Of a stretch of DNA of 64,000 bases, positions 21,688 through 35,956 are shown in pieces. Position numbers and translations under genes: made by a program. This DNA is from Sympetrum striolatum (lineage: Eukaryota; Arthropoda; Insecta; Odonata; Libellulidae). The notes below the pieces were generated by a model. That model saw only the letters and a list, made by a program, of their open reading frames with translations, was not told the origin of the DNA and searched no databases. The first letter of the stretch is position 1. Every line of letters starts with the position of its first letter. Where the stretch lies: NCBI GenBank assembly GCA_947579665.1, contig OX388343.1, positions 105,405,657 to 105,469,656 of the forward strand. The letters are read 5' to 3'.

Positions 21688-24600
21688 TCATTCGTCATGG
21701 CCATTATAATGATGATTCTCTGGGGTATCGAAGGAATCAGAAGGAATGCTGCGAGGATTACTAGGGAGTAGATCCGGAAAAAGCGTAAATAATATAGCAA
21801 ATAAGTATCTTTTGATCATAATTGAGATTTGATCTAGCATTGTTTGTTGTATTCCTGATATTTTTATAATTAGAAATTTAATGTGTTTATTTTTCATTGC
21901 AGCTACTTCATTGGTCATGGCCATTATAATGATGATTCTCTGGGGTATCAAAGGAATCTGAAGGGATGCTGCGAGGATTACAAGAGAGTAGATACGGCAG
22001 AAAGCGTAAATATTATAGTAAATAAGTATCTTATGATCGTAATTGAGATATTATTTCGCATTGTTTGTCGGATTCCTGTTTTTTTATATTTTGAAATTTA
22101 ATATGTTTATTTTTCTTTGCAGCTACTTTATTCGTCATGGCCATTATAATGATGTTTCTCTGGGGTATCAAAGGAATCTGCAGGGATGCTGCGAGGATTA
22201 CAAGAGAGTAGATACGGGTGAAAGGGTAAATATTATAGTAAATAAGTATATTATGATCGTAATTGAAATTTGATTCCGCATTGTTTGTTGGATTAATGAT
22301 TTTTTATATTTTGAAATTTAATGTGTTTATTTTTCTTTGCAGCTACTTCATTCGTCATGGCCATTAGAATGATGATTCTCTCGGGTATCGAAGGAATCTG
22401 CAAGGATGCTGGGAGGATTAGAAGAGAGTAGATACAGGAGAAAGCGTAAATATTATAGTAAATAAGTATCTTTTGATCATAATTGAGATTTGATCTAGCA
22501 TTGTTTGTTGTATTTCTAATATTTTTATATTTTGAAATTTAATGTGTTTACTTTTTTTTGCAGCTACTTCATTCGTCATGTCCATTATATTGATGATTCG
22601 CTGGGGTATCGAAGGATTCTGCAGGGATGCTCTGAGGATTACAAGAGAGGAGATACGGGAGAAAGCGTAAATATTATATTAAATTAGTATCTTTTGATCA
22701 TAATTGAGATTTGATCTAGCATTGTTTGTTGGATTCCTGTTTTTTTTTATATTTTAAAATTTAATGTGTTTATTTTTCTTTGCAGCTACTTCATTCGTCA
22801 TGGCCATTATAATGATGATTCTCTGGGGTATCGAAGGAATCTGCAGGGATGCTGTGAGGATTACAAGAGAGTAGATACGGGAGAAAGCGTAAATATTATA
22901 GTAAATAAGTATCTTATGATCTTAATTGAGATATTATTTCGCATTGTAATTGAGCTTTGATTTAGCATTGTTCGTTGGATTCCTGTTTTTTTGATATTTT
23001 GAAATTTAATGTGTTTATTTTTCTTTGCAGCTACTTCATTCGTCATTGCCATTATAATGATGATTCTCTGGGGTATCGAAGGAATCAGATGGGATGCTGC
23101 AAGGATTACAAGGGAGTAGATCTGGAAAAAGCGTTAATATTATAGTAAATAAGTATCTTATGGTAATAATTGAGATTTAATTTAGCATTGTTTGTTGGTT
23201 TCCTAATTTATTTATATTTTGAAATTTAATGTGTTTATTTTTCTTTGCAGCTACTTCATTCGACATGGCCATTATAATGATGATTCTCTGGGGTATCGAA
23301 GGAATCTGCACGGATATTTCGAGGATTACAAGAGAGTAGATACGGGAGAAAGCATAAATATAATAGTAAATAAGTATATTATGATCGTAATTGAGATTTG
23401 ATTCTGCATTGTTTGTTGGATTAATGATTTTTTATATATTGAAATTTGATGTGTTTATTTTTCTTTGCAGCTACTTCATTCGTCATGGCCATTATAATGA
23501 ATATTCTCTGTGGTATCGAAGGAATCTGCAAGGATGCTGGGAGGATTAGAAGAGAGAAGATACAAGAGAAAGGGTAAATATTATAGTAAATAAGTATCTA
23601 TTGATCATAATTGAGATTTGATCTAGCATTGTTTGTTGTATTCCTGATATTTTTACATTTTTAAATTTAATGTGTAAATTTTTCTTTGCAGCTACTTCAT
23701 TCCTCATGGCCATTATAATGATGATTCTCTTGGGTATCGAAGGAATCTGAACTGATGCTGCGAGGATTACAAGAGAGTAGATACGGGAGAAAGCGTAAAT
23801 ATTATAGTAAATAAGTATATTATGATCGTAATTGAGATATGATTCCACATTGTTTGTTGGATTAATGATTTTTGATATTTTGAAATTTAATGTGTTTATT
23901 TTTCTTTGCAGCTACTTCATTCAACATGGCCATTATAAAGATGATTCTCTGGGGTATCGAAGGAATCTGCAAGGATGCTGCGAGGATTACAAGAGAGTAG
24001 ATACGGGTGAAAGGGTAAATATTATAGTAAATAAGTATATTATGATCGTAATTGAAATTTGATTCCGCATTGTTTGTTGGATTAATGATTTTTTATATTT
24101 TGAAATTTAATGTGTTTATTTTTCTTTGCAGCTACTTCATTCGTCATGGCCATTATAATGATGATTCTCTGGGGTATCGAAGGAATCTGCAGGGATGCTG
24201 TGAGGATTACAAGAGAGTAGATACGGGAGAAAGCGTAAATATTATAGTAAATAAGTATCTTATGATCTTAATTGAGATATTATTTTGCATTGTAATTGAG
24301 CTTTGATTTAGCATTGTTCGTTGGATTCCTGTTTTTTTGATATTTTGAAATTTAATGTGTTTATTTTTCTTTGCAGCTACTTCATTCGTCATTGCCACTA
24401 TAATGATGTTTCTCTGGGATATCGAAGGAATCAGATGGGATGCTGCAAGGATTACAAGGGAGTAGATCAGGAAATAGCGTTAATATTATAGTAAATAAGT
24501 ATCTTATGATCGTAATTGAGATATTATTTCGCATTGTTTGTTTGATTCCTGTTTTTTTTATATTTTGAAATTTAATATGTTTATTTTTCTTTGCAGCTAC

Positions 24601-25264
24601 TTCATTCGTCATGGCAATTATAATGATGATTCTCTGGGGTATCGAAAAAAACTGCAGGGATGCTGCGAGGATTACAAGATAGTAGATACGGGAGAAAGCG
24701 TAAATATTATAGTAAATTAGTATATTATGATCGTAATTGAGATTTGATTCCGCATTGTTTGTTGGATTAATGATTTTTTATATTTTGAAATTTAATGTGT
24801 TTATTATTCTTTGCAGCTACTTCAATCGTCATGGCCATTATAATGATGATTCTCTTGGGTTATCGAAGGAATCTGCAAGGATGCTGGGAGGATTAGAAGA
24901 GAGAAGAAACAGGAGAAAGCGTAAATATTATAGTAAATAAGTATCTTTTGATCATAATTGAGATTTGATCTAGCATTGTTTGTTGTATTCCTGATATTTT
25001 TATATTTTGAAATTTAATGCGTTTATTTTTCTTTGCAGCTACTTCATTCGTCATGTCCTTTATATTGATGATTCTCTGGGGTATCGAAGGAATCTGCAGG
25101 GATGCTGTGAGGATTACAAGAGAGGAGATACGGGAGAAAGTGAAAATATTATAGTAAATAAGTACCTTATGATCGTAATTGAGATATTATTTCGCATTGT
25201 TTGTTGGTTTCCTAATTTATTTATATTTTGAAATTTAATGTGTTTATTTTTCTTTGCAGCTACT
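21688..25264 (+). repeat. HOR family B, unit B2 (3,577 bp, about 16 monomers)
   Basis: This is the second B unit. It matches B4 at +7,596/+7,595 up to about 24050, then at +8,037 and +8,258, because B4 has two and then one additional monomers. It holds two 245 bp units. Markers are CATTAGAATGATG with CTCTCGGG near 22365-22385 and a TATTTCGAGG core near 23315. It resembles B1 only in parts, so the repeating period is B1+B2 rather than a single 4 kb unit. Confidence 0.8.
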
Positions 25265-28200
25265 TCATTCGTCATGGCCATTATAATGATGATTCTCTGG
25301 GGTATGGAAGGAATCAGAAAGAATGCTGCGAGGATTACAAGGGAGTAGATCCGGAAAAAGCGTAAATATTATAGCAAATAAGTATCTTTTGATCATAATT
25401 GAGATTTGATCTAGCATTGTTTGTTGTATTCCTGATATTTTTATAATTAGAAATTTAATGTGTTTATTTTTCTTTGCAGCTACTTCATTCGTCATGGCCA
25501 TTATAATGATGATTCTCTGGGGTATCAAAGGAATCTGAAGGGATGCTGCGAGGATTACAAGAGAGTAGATACGGCAGAAAGCGTAAATATTATAGTAAAT
25601 AAGTATCTTATGATCGTAATTGAGATATTATTTCGCATTGTTTGTCGGATTCCTGTTTTTTTATATTTTGAAATTTAATATGTTTATTTTTCTTTGCAGC
25701 TACTTCATTCGTCATGGCCATTATAATGATGATTCTCTAAGCTATCAAAGGAATCTGCAGGGATGCTGCGAGGATTACAAGAGAGTAGATACGGGTGAAA
25801 GGGTAAATATTATAGTAAATAAGTATATTATGATCGTAATTGAAATTTGATTCCGCATTGTTTGTTGGATTAATGATTTTTTATATTTTGAAATTTAATG
25901 TGTTTATTTTTCTTTGCAGCTACTTCATTCGTCATGGCCATTATAATGATGATTCTCTGGGGTATCGAAGGAATCTGCAAGGATGCTGGGAGGATTAGAA
26001 GAGAGTAGATACAGGAGAAAGCGTAAATATTATAGTAAATAAGTATCTTTTGATCATAATTGAGATTTGATCTAGCATTGTTTGTTGTATTTCTGATATT
26101 TTTATATTTTGAAATTTAATGTGTTTATTTTTCATTCCAGCTACTTCATTCGTCATGGCCATTATAATGATGATTCTCTGGGGTATCGAAGGAATCTGCA
26201 GGGATGCTGTGAGGATTACAAGAGAGTAGATACGGGAGAAAGCGTAAATATTATAGTAAATAAGTATCTTATGATCTTAATTGAGATATTATTTCGCATT
26301 GTAATTGAGCTTTGATTTAGCATTGTTCGTTGGATTCCTGTTTTTTTGATATTTTGAAATTTAATGTGTTTATTTTTCTTTGCAGCTACTTCATTCGTCA
26401 TTGCCATTATAATGATGATTCTCTGGGGTATCGAAGGAATCAGATGGGATGCTGCAAGGATTACAAGGGAGTAGATCTGGAAAAAGCGTTAATATTATAG
26501 TAAATAAGTATCTTATGGTAATAATTGAGATTTAATTTAGCATTGTTTGTTGGTTTCCTAATTTATTTATATTTTGAAATTTAATGTGTTTATTTTTCTT
26601 TGCAGCTACTTCATTTGACATGGCCATTATAATGATGATTCTCTGGGGTATCGAAGGAATCTGCAGGGATATTTCGAGGATTACAAGAGAGTAGATACGG
26701 GAGAAAGCATAAATATAATAGTTAATAAGTATATTATGATCGTAATTGAGATTTGATTCTGCATTGTTTGTTGGATTAATGATTTTTTATATATTGAAAT
26801 TTAATGTGTTTATTTTTCTTTGCAGCTACTTCATTCGTCATGGCCATTATAATGAATATTCTCTGTGGTATCGAAGGAATCTGCAAGGATGCTGGGAGGA
26901 TTAGAAGAGAGAAGATACAAGAGAAAGCGTAAATATTATAGTAAATAAGTATCTATTGATCATAATTGAGATTTGATCTAGCATTGTTTGTTGTATTATT
27001 GATATTTTTATATTTTTAAATTTAATGTGTAAATTTTTCTTTGCAGCTACTTCATTCCTCATGGCCATTATAATGATGATTCTCTGGGGTATCGAAGGAA
27101 TCTGAACTGATGCTGCGAAGATTACAAGAGAGTAGATACGGGAGAAAGCGTAAATATTATAGTAAATAAGTATATTATGATCGTAATTGAGATATGATTC
27201 CACATTGTTTGTTGGATTAATGATTTTTGATATTTTGAAATTTAATGTGTTTATTTTTCTTTGCAGCTACTTCATTCGACATGGCCATTATAAAGATGAT
27301 TCTCTGGGGTATCAAATGAATCTGCAAGGATGCTTCGAGGATTACAAGAGAGTAGATATGGGTGAAAGGGTAAATATTATAGTAAATAAGTATATTATGA
27401 TCGTAATTGAAATTTGATTCCGCATTGTTTGTTGGATTAATGATTTTTTATATTTTGAAATTTAATGTGTTTATTTTTCTTTGCAGCTACTTCATTCGTC
27501 ATGGCCATTATAATGATAATTCTCTGGGGTATCGAAGGAATCTGCAAGGATGCTGGGAGGATTAGAAGAGAGTAGATACAGGAGAAAGCGTAAATATTAT
27601 AGTAAATAAGTATCTTTTGATCATAATTGAGATTTGATCTAGCATTGTTTGTTGTATTTCTGATATTTTTATATTTTGAAATTTAATGTGTTTATTTATC
27701 TTTGCAGCTACTTCATTCGTCATGTCCATTATATTGATGATTCGCTGGGGTATCGAAGGAATCTGCAGGGATGCTCTGAGGATTACAAGAGAGGAGATAC
27801 GGGAGAAAGCGTAAATATTATATTAAATAAGTATCTTTTGATCATAATTGAGATTTGATCTAGCATTGTTTGTTGGATTCCTGTTTTTTTTTATATTTTA
27901 AAATTTAATGTGTTTATTTTTCTTTGCAGCTACTTCATTCGTCATGGCCATTATAATGATGATTCTCTGGGGTATCGAAGGAATCTGCAGGGATGCTGTG
28001 TGGATTACAAGAGAGTAGATACGGGAGAAAGCGTAAATATTATAGTAAATAAGTATCTTAAGATCTTAATTGAGATATTATTTCGCATTGTAATTGAGCT
28101 TTGATTTAGCATTGTTCGTTGGATTCCTGTTTTTTTGATATTTTGAAATTTAATGTGTTTATTTTTCTTTGCAGCTACTTCATTCGTCATTGCCACTATA

Positions 28201-29283
28201 ATGATGATTCTCTGGGATATCGAAGGAATCAGATGGGATGCTGCAAGGATTACAAGGGAGTAGATCAGGAAATAGCGTTAATATTATAGTAAATAAGTAT
28301 CTTATAGTAATAATTGAGATTTAATTTAGCATTGTTTGTTGGTTTCCTAATTTATTTATATTTTGAAATTCAATGTGTTTATTTTTCTTTGCAGCTACTT
28401 CATTCGACATGGCCATTATAATGATGATTCTCTGGGGTATCGAAGGAATCTGCAGGGATGCTGTGAGGATTACAAGAGAGTAGATACGGGAGAAAGCGTA
28501 AATATTATAGTAAATAAGTATCTAATGATCGTAATTGAGATATTATTTCGAATTGTTTGTTGGATTCCTGTTTTTTTTATATTTTGAAATTTAATATGTT
28601 TATTTTTCTTTGCAGCTACTTCATTCGTCATGGCAATTATAATGATGATTCTCTGGGGTATCGAAAAAAACTGCAGGGATGCTGCGAGGATTACAAGATA
28701 GTAGATATGGGAGAAAGCGTAAATATTATAGTAAATTAGTATATTATGATCGTAATTGAGATTTGATTCCGCATTGTTTGTTGGATTAATGATTTTTTAT
28801 ATTTTGAAATTTAATGTGTTTATTATTCTTTGCAGCTACTTCAATCGTCATGGCCATTATAATGATGATTCTCTTGGGTTATCGAAGGAATCTGCAAGGA
28901 TGCTGGGAGGATTAGAAGAGAGAAGAAACAGGAGAAAGCGTAAATATTATAGTAAATAAGTATCTTTTGATCATAATTGAGATTTGATCTAGCATTGTTT
29001 GTTGTATTCCTGATATTTTTATATTTTGAAATTTAATGCGTTTATTTTTCTTTGCAGCTACTTCATTCGTCATGTCCATTATATTGATGATTCTCTGGGG
29101 TATCGAAGGAATCTGCAGGGATGCTGTGAGGATTACAAGAGAGGAGATACGGGAGAAAGCGAAAATATTATAGTAAATAAGTATCTTTTGATTATAATTG
29201 AGATTTGATCTAGCATTGTTTGTTGGATTCCTGTTTTTTTTATATTTTAAAATTTAATGTGTTTATTTTTCTTTGCAGCTACT
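25265..29283 (+). repeat. HOR family B, unit B3 (4,019 bp, about 18 monomers)
   Basis: This is a copy of B1 at +7,596 bp with no length change over about 4 kb. Marker variants of B1 recur at the same relative positions: CATTCCAG at 26137, the GAACTGATGCTGCG core near 27106, AAAAAAACTGCAGG near 28666. A few substitutions differ, for example CTCCTGGG at 18580 against CTCTGGGG here. Confidence 0.8.
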
Positions 29284-32200
29284 TCATTCGTCATGGCCAT
29301 TATAATGATGATTCTCTGGGGTATCGAAGGAATCAGAAGGAATGCTGCGAGGATTACAAGGGAGTAGATCCGGAGAAAGCGTAAATAATATAGCAAATAA
29401 GTATCTTTTGATCATAATTGAGATTTGATCTAGCATTGTTTGTTGTATTCCTGATATTTTTATAATTAGAAATTTAATGTGTTTATTTTTCATTGCAGCT
29501 ACTTCATTGGTCATGGCCATTATAATGATGATTCTCTGGGGTATCAAAGGAATCTGAAGGGATGCTGCGAGGATTACAAGAGAGTAGATACGGCAGAAAG
29601 CGTAAATATTATAGTAAATAAGTATCTTATGATCGTAATTGAGATATTATTTCGCATTGTTTGTCGGATTCCTGTTTTTTTATATTTTGAAATTTAATAT
29701 GTTTATTTTTCTTTGCAGCTACTTTATTCGTCATGGCCATTATAATGATGTTTCTCTGGGGTATCAAAGGAATCTGCAGGGATGCTGCGAGGATTACAAG
29801 AGAGTAGATACGGGTGAAAGGGTAAATATTATAGTAAATAAGTATATTATGATCGTAATTGAAATTTGATTCCGCATTGTTTGTTGGATTAATGATTTTT
29901 TATATTTTGAAATTTAATGTGTTTATTTTTCTTTGCAGCTACTTCATTCGTCATGGCCATTAGAATGATGATTCTCTCGGGTATCGAAGGAATCTGCAAG
30001 GATGCTGGGAGGATTAGAAGAGAGTAGATACAGGAGAAAGCGTAAATATTATAGTAAATAAGTATCTTTTGATCATAATTGAGATTTGATCTAGCATTGT
30101 TTGTTGTATTTCTAATATTTTTATATTTTGAAATTTAATGTGTTTATTTTTCTTTGCAGCTACTTCATTCGTCATGTCCATTATATTGATGATTCGCTGG
30201 GGTATCGAAGGAATCTGCAGGGATGCTCTGAGGATTACAAGAGAGGAGATACGGGAGAAAGCGTAAATATTATATTAAATTAGTATCTTTTGATCATAAT
30301 TGAGATTTGATCTAGCATTGTTTGTTGGATTCCTGTTTTTTTTATATTTTAAAATTTAATGTGTTTATTTTTCTTTGCAGCTACTTCATTCGTCATGGCC
30401 ATTATAATGATGATTCTCTGGGGTATCGAAGGAATCTGCAGGGATGCTGTGAGGATTACAAGAGAGTAGATACGGGAGAAAGCGTAAATATTATAGTAAA
30501 TAAGTATCTTATGATCTTAATTGAGATATTATTTCGCATTGTAATTGAGCTTTGATTTAGCATTGTTCGTTGGATTCCTGTTTTTTTGATATTTTGAAAT
30601 TTAATGTGTTTATTTTTCTTTGCAGCTACTTCATTCGTCATTGCCATTATAATGATGATTCTCTGGGGTATCGAAGGAATCAGATGGGATGCTGCAAGGA
30701 TTACAAGGGAGTAGATCTGGAAAAAGCGTTAATATTATAGTAAATAAGTATCTTATGGTAATAATTGAGATTTAATTTAGCATTGTTTGTTGGTTTCCTA
30801 ATTTATTTATATTTTGAAATTTAATGTGTTTATTTTTCTTTGCAGCTACTTCATTCGACATGGCCATTATAATGATGATTCTCTGGGGTATCGAAGGAAT
30901 CTACAGGGATATTTCGAGGATTACAAGAGAGTAGATACGGGAGAAAGCATAAATATAATAGTAGATAAGTATATTATGATCGTAATTGAGATTTGATTCT
31001 GCATTGTTTGTTGGATTAATGATTTTTTATATATTGAAATTTAATGTGTTTATTTTTCTTTGCAGCTACTTCATTCGTCATGGCCATTATAATGAATATT
31101 CTCTGTGGTATCGAAGGAATCTGCAAGGATGCTGGGAGGATTAGAAGAGAGAAGATACAAGAGAAAGCGTAAATATTATAGTAAATAAGTATCTATTGAT
31201 CATAATTGAGATTTGATCTAGCATTGTTTGTTGTATTCCTGATATTTTTACATTTTTAAATTTAATGTGTAAATTTTTCTTTGCAGCTACTTCATTCCTC
31301 ATGGCCATTATAATGATGATTCTCTTGGGTATCGAAGGAATCTGAACTGATGCTGCGAGGATTACAAGAGAGTAGATACGGGAGAAAGCGTAAATATTAT
31401 AGTAAATAAGTATATTATGATCGTAATTGAGATATGATTCCACATTGTTTGTTGGATTAATGATTTTTGATATTTTGAAATTTAATGTGTTTATTTTTCT
31501 TTGCAGCTACTTCATTCGACATGGCCATTATAAAGATGATTCTCTGGGGTATCGAAGGAATCTGCAAGGATGCTGCGAGGATTACAAGAGAGTAGATACG
31601 GGTGAAAGGGTAAATATTATAGTAAATAAGTATATTATGATCGTAATTGAAATTTGATTCCGCATTGTTTGTTGGATTAATGATTTTTTATATTTTGAAA
31701 TTTAATGTGTTTATTTTTCTTTGCAGCTACTTCATTCGTCATGGCCATTATAATGATGATTCTCTGGGGTATCGAAGGAATCTGCAAGGATGCTGGGAGG
31801 ATTAGAAGAGAGTAGATACAGGAGAAAGCGTAAATATTATAGTAAATAAGTATCTTTTGATCATAATTGAGATTTGATCTAGCATTGTTTGTTGTATTTC
31901 AGATATTTTTATATTTTGAAATTTAATGTGTTTATTTTTCTTTGCAGCTACTTCATTCGTCATGTCCATTATATTGATGATTCGTTGGGGTATCGAAGGA
32001 ATCTGCAGGGATGCTCTGAGGATTACAAGAGAGGAGATACGGGAGAAAGCGTAAATATTATATAAAATAAGTATCTTTTGATCATAATTGAGATTTGATC
32101 TAGCATTGTTTGTTGGATTCCTGTTTTTTTTATATTTTAAAATTTAATGTGTTTATTTTTCTTTGCAGCTTCTTCATTCGTCATGGCCATTATAATGATG

Positions 32201-33521
32201 ATTCTCTGGGGTATCGAAGGAATCTGCAGGGATGCTGTGAGGATTACAAGAGAGTAGATACAGGAGAAAGCGTAAATATTATAGTAAATAAGTATCTTAT
32301 GATCTTAATTGAGATATTATTTTGCATTGTAATTGAGCTTTGATTTAGCATTGTTCGTTGGATTCCTGTTTTTTTGATATTTTGAAATTTAATGTGTTTA
32401 TTTTTCTTTGCAGCTACTTCATTCGTCATTGCCACTATAATGATGTTTCTCTGGGATATCGAAGGAATCAGATGGGATGCTGCAAGGATTACAAGGGAGT
32501 AGATCAGGAAATAGCGTTAATATTATAGTAAATAAGTATCTTATGGTAATAATTGAGATTAAATTTAGCATTGTTTGTTGGTTTCCTAATTTATTTATAT
32601 TTTGAAATTTAATGTGTTTATTTTTCTTTGCAGCTACTTCATTCGACATGGCCATTATAATGATGATTCTCTGGGGTATCGAAGGAATCTGCAGGGATGC
32701 TGTGAGGATTACAAGAGAGTAGATACGGGAGAAAGCGTAAATATTATAGTAAATAAGTATCTTATGATCGTAATTGAGATATTATTTCGCATTGTTTGTT
32801 TGATTCCTGTTTTTTTTATATTTTGAAATTTAATATGTTTATTTTTCTTTGCAGCTACTTCATTCGTCATGGCAATTATAATGATGATTCTCTGGGGTAT
32901 CGAAAAAAACTGCAGGGATGCTGCGAGGATTACAAGATAGTAGATACGGGAGAAAGCGTAAATATTATAGTAAATTAGTATATTATGATCGTAATTGAGA
33001 TTTGATTCCGCATTGTTTGTTGGATTAATGATTTTTTATATTTTGAAATTTAATATGTTTATTATTCTTTGCAGCTACTTCAATCGTCATGGCCATTATA
33101 ATGATGATTCTCTTGGGTTATCGAAGGAATCTGCAAGGATGCTGGGAGGATTAGAAGAGAGAAGAAACAGGAGAAAGCGTAAATATTATAGTAAATAAGT
33201 ATCTTTTGATCATAATTGAGATTTGATCTAGCATTGTTTGTTGTATTCCTGATATTTTTATATTTTGAAATTTAATGCGTTTATTTTTCTTTGCAGCTAC
33301 TTCATTCGTCATGTCCATTATATTGATGATTCTCTGGGGTATCGAAGGAATCTGCAGGGATGCTGTGAGGATTACAAGAGAGGAGATACGGGAGAAAGCG
33401 AAAATATTATAGTAAATAAGTATCTTTTGATTATAATTGAGATTTGATCTAGCATTGTTTGTTGGATTCCTGTTTTTTTATATTTTAAAATTTAATGTGT
33501 TTATTTTTCTTTGCAGCTACT
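29284..33521 (+). repeat. HOR family B, unit B4 (4,238 bp, about 19 monomers)
   Basis: This is a copy of B2 with three more monomers, two at about 31646-32087 and one at about 32519-32740. The CATTAGAATGATG / CTCTCGGG marker recurs near 29960. It holds two 245 bp units. The B3+B4 pair is 8,257 bp against 7,596 bp for B1+B2, a difference of 661 bp or three units. Confidence 0.8.
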
Positions 33522-35956
33522 TCATTCGTCATGGCCATTATAATGATGATTCTCTGGGGTATCGAAGGAATCAGAAGGAATGCTGCGAGGATTACAAGGG
33601 AGTAGATCCGGAAAAAGCGTAAATAATATAGCAAATAAGTATCTTTTGATCATAATTGAGATTTGATCTAGCATTGTTTGTTGTATTCCTGATATTTTTA
33701 TAATTAGAAATTTAATGTGTTTATTTTTCATTGCAGCTACTTCATTCGTCATGGCCATTATAATGATGATTCTCTGGGGTATCAAAGGAATCTGAAGGGA
33801 TGCTGCGAGGATTACAAGAGAGTAGATACGGCAGAAAGCGTAAATATTATAGTAAATAAGTATCTTATGATCGTAATTGAGATATTATTTCGCATTGTTT
33901 GTCGGATTCCTGTTTTTTTATATTTTGAAATTTAATATATTTATTTTTCTTTGCAGCTACTTTATTCGTCATGGCCATTATAATGATGATTCTCTGGGGT
34001 ATCAAAGGAATCTGCAGGGATGCTGCGAGGATTACAAGAGAGTAGATACGGGTGAAAGGGTAAATATTATAGTAAATAAGTATATTATGATCGTAATTGA
34101 AATTTGATTCCGCATTGTTTGTTGGATTAATGATTTTTTATATTTTGAAATTTAATGTGTTTATTTTTCTTTGCAGCTACTTCATTCGTCATGGCCATTA
34201 TAATGATGATTCTCTGGGGTATCGAAGGAATCTGCAAGGATGCTGGGAGGATTAGAAGAGAGTAGATACAGGAGAAAGCGTAAATATTATAGTAAATAAG
34301 TATCTTTTGATCATAATTGAGATTTGATCTAGCATTGTTTGTTGTATTTCTGATATTTTTATATTTTGAAATTTAATGTGTTTATTTTTCTTTGCAGATA
34401 CTTCATTCGTCATGTCCATTATATTGATGATTCGCTGGGGTATCGAAGGAATCTGCAGGGATGCTCTGAGGATTACAAGAGAGGAGATACGGGAGAAAGC
34501 GTAAATATTATATTAAATAAGTATCTTTTGATAATAATTGAGATTTGATCTAGCATTGTTTGTTGGATTCCTGTTTTTTTATATTTTAAAATTTAATGTG
34601 TTTATTTTTCTTTGCAGCTACTTCATTCGTCATGGCCATTATAATGATGATTCTCTGGGGTATCGAAGGAATCTGCAGGGATGCTGTGAGGATTACAAGA
34701 GAGTAGATACGGGAGAAAGCTTAAATATTATAGTAAATAAGTATCTTATGATCTTAATTGAGATATTATTTCGCATTGTAATTGAGCTCTGATTTAGCAT
34801 TGTTCGTTGGATTCCTGTTTTTTTGATATTTTGAAATTTAATGTGTTTATTTTTCTTTGCAGCTACTTCATTCGTCATTGCCATTATAATGATGATTCTC
34901 TGGGGTATCGAAGGAATCTGCAGGGATATTTCGAGGATTACAAGAGAGTAGATACGGGAGAAAGCATAAATATAATAGTAAATAAGTATATTATGATCGT
35001 AATTGAGATTTGATTCTGCATTGTTTGTTGGATTAATGATTTTTTATATATTGAAATTTAATGTGTTTATTATTCTTTGCAGCTACTTCATTCGTCATGG
35101 CCATTATATTGAATATTCTCTGTGGTATCGAAGGAATCTGCAAGGATGCTGGGAGGATTAGAAGAGAGAAGATACAAGAGAAAGGGTAAATATTATAGTA
35201 AATAAGTATCTATTGATCATAATTGAGATTTGATCTAGCAGTGTTTGTTGTATTCCTGATATTTTTATATTTTTAAATTTAATGTGTAAATTTTTCTTTG
35301 CAGCTACTTCATTCCTCATGGCCATTATAATGATGATTCTCTGTGGTATCGAAGGAATCTGAAGGGATGCTGCGAGGATTACAAGAGAGTAGATACGGGA
35401 GAAAGCGTAAATATTATAGTAAATAAGTATATTATGATCGTAATTGAGATATGATTCCACATTGTTTGTTGGATTAATGATTTTTGATATTTTGAAATTT
35501 AATGTGTTTATTTTTCTTTGCAGCTACTTCATTCGACATGGCCATTATAAAGATGATTCTCTGGGGTATCGAAGGAATCTGCAAGGATGCTGGGAGGATT
35601 AGAAGAGAGTAGATACAGGAGAATGGGTAAATATTATAGTAAATACGTATCTTTTGATCATCACATAGATTTGATCTAGCATTGTTTGTTTTATTCCTGA
35701 TATTTTTATATTTTGAAATTTAATGTGTTTATTTTTCTTTGCAGCTACTTCATTCGTCATGTCCATTATATTGATGATTCTCTGGGGTATCGAAGGAATC
35801 TTCAGGGATGCTGCGAGGATTACAAGAGAGTAGATACGGGTGAAAGGGTAAATATTATAGTAAATAAGTATATTATGATCGTAATTGAAATTTGATTCCG
35901 CATTGTTTGTTGGATTAATGATTTTTTATATTTTGAAATTTAATGTGTTTATTTTT
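33522..35956 (+). repeat. HOR family B, partial unit B5 (about 11 monomers)
   Basis: This begins like the other B units and then skips ahead. After the 245 bp unit near 34750 the next core (34863) starts like the ATTGCC unit but ends with the TATTTCGAGG type, so about two monomers seen in other copies are missing and one core is a hybrid. An odd spacer, TTGATCATCACATAGATTTG, lies near 35656-35675. The unit stops at the family C junction at about 35957. Confidence 0.75.
35655..35680 (+). other. Aberrant spacer sequence
   Basis: The usual TTTTGATCATAATTGAGATTTGATC is here TTTTGATCATCACATAGAT followed by TTGATC. Four or five clustered changes are confined to one unit that is otherwise ordinary. 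I saw no second copy in the window. Local mutation, conversion from an unseen monomer type, or a consensus error would each explain it. Confidence 0.6.
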
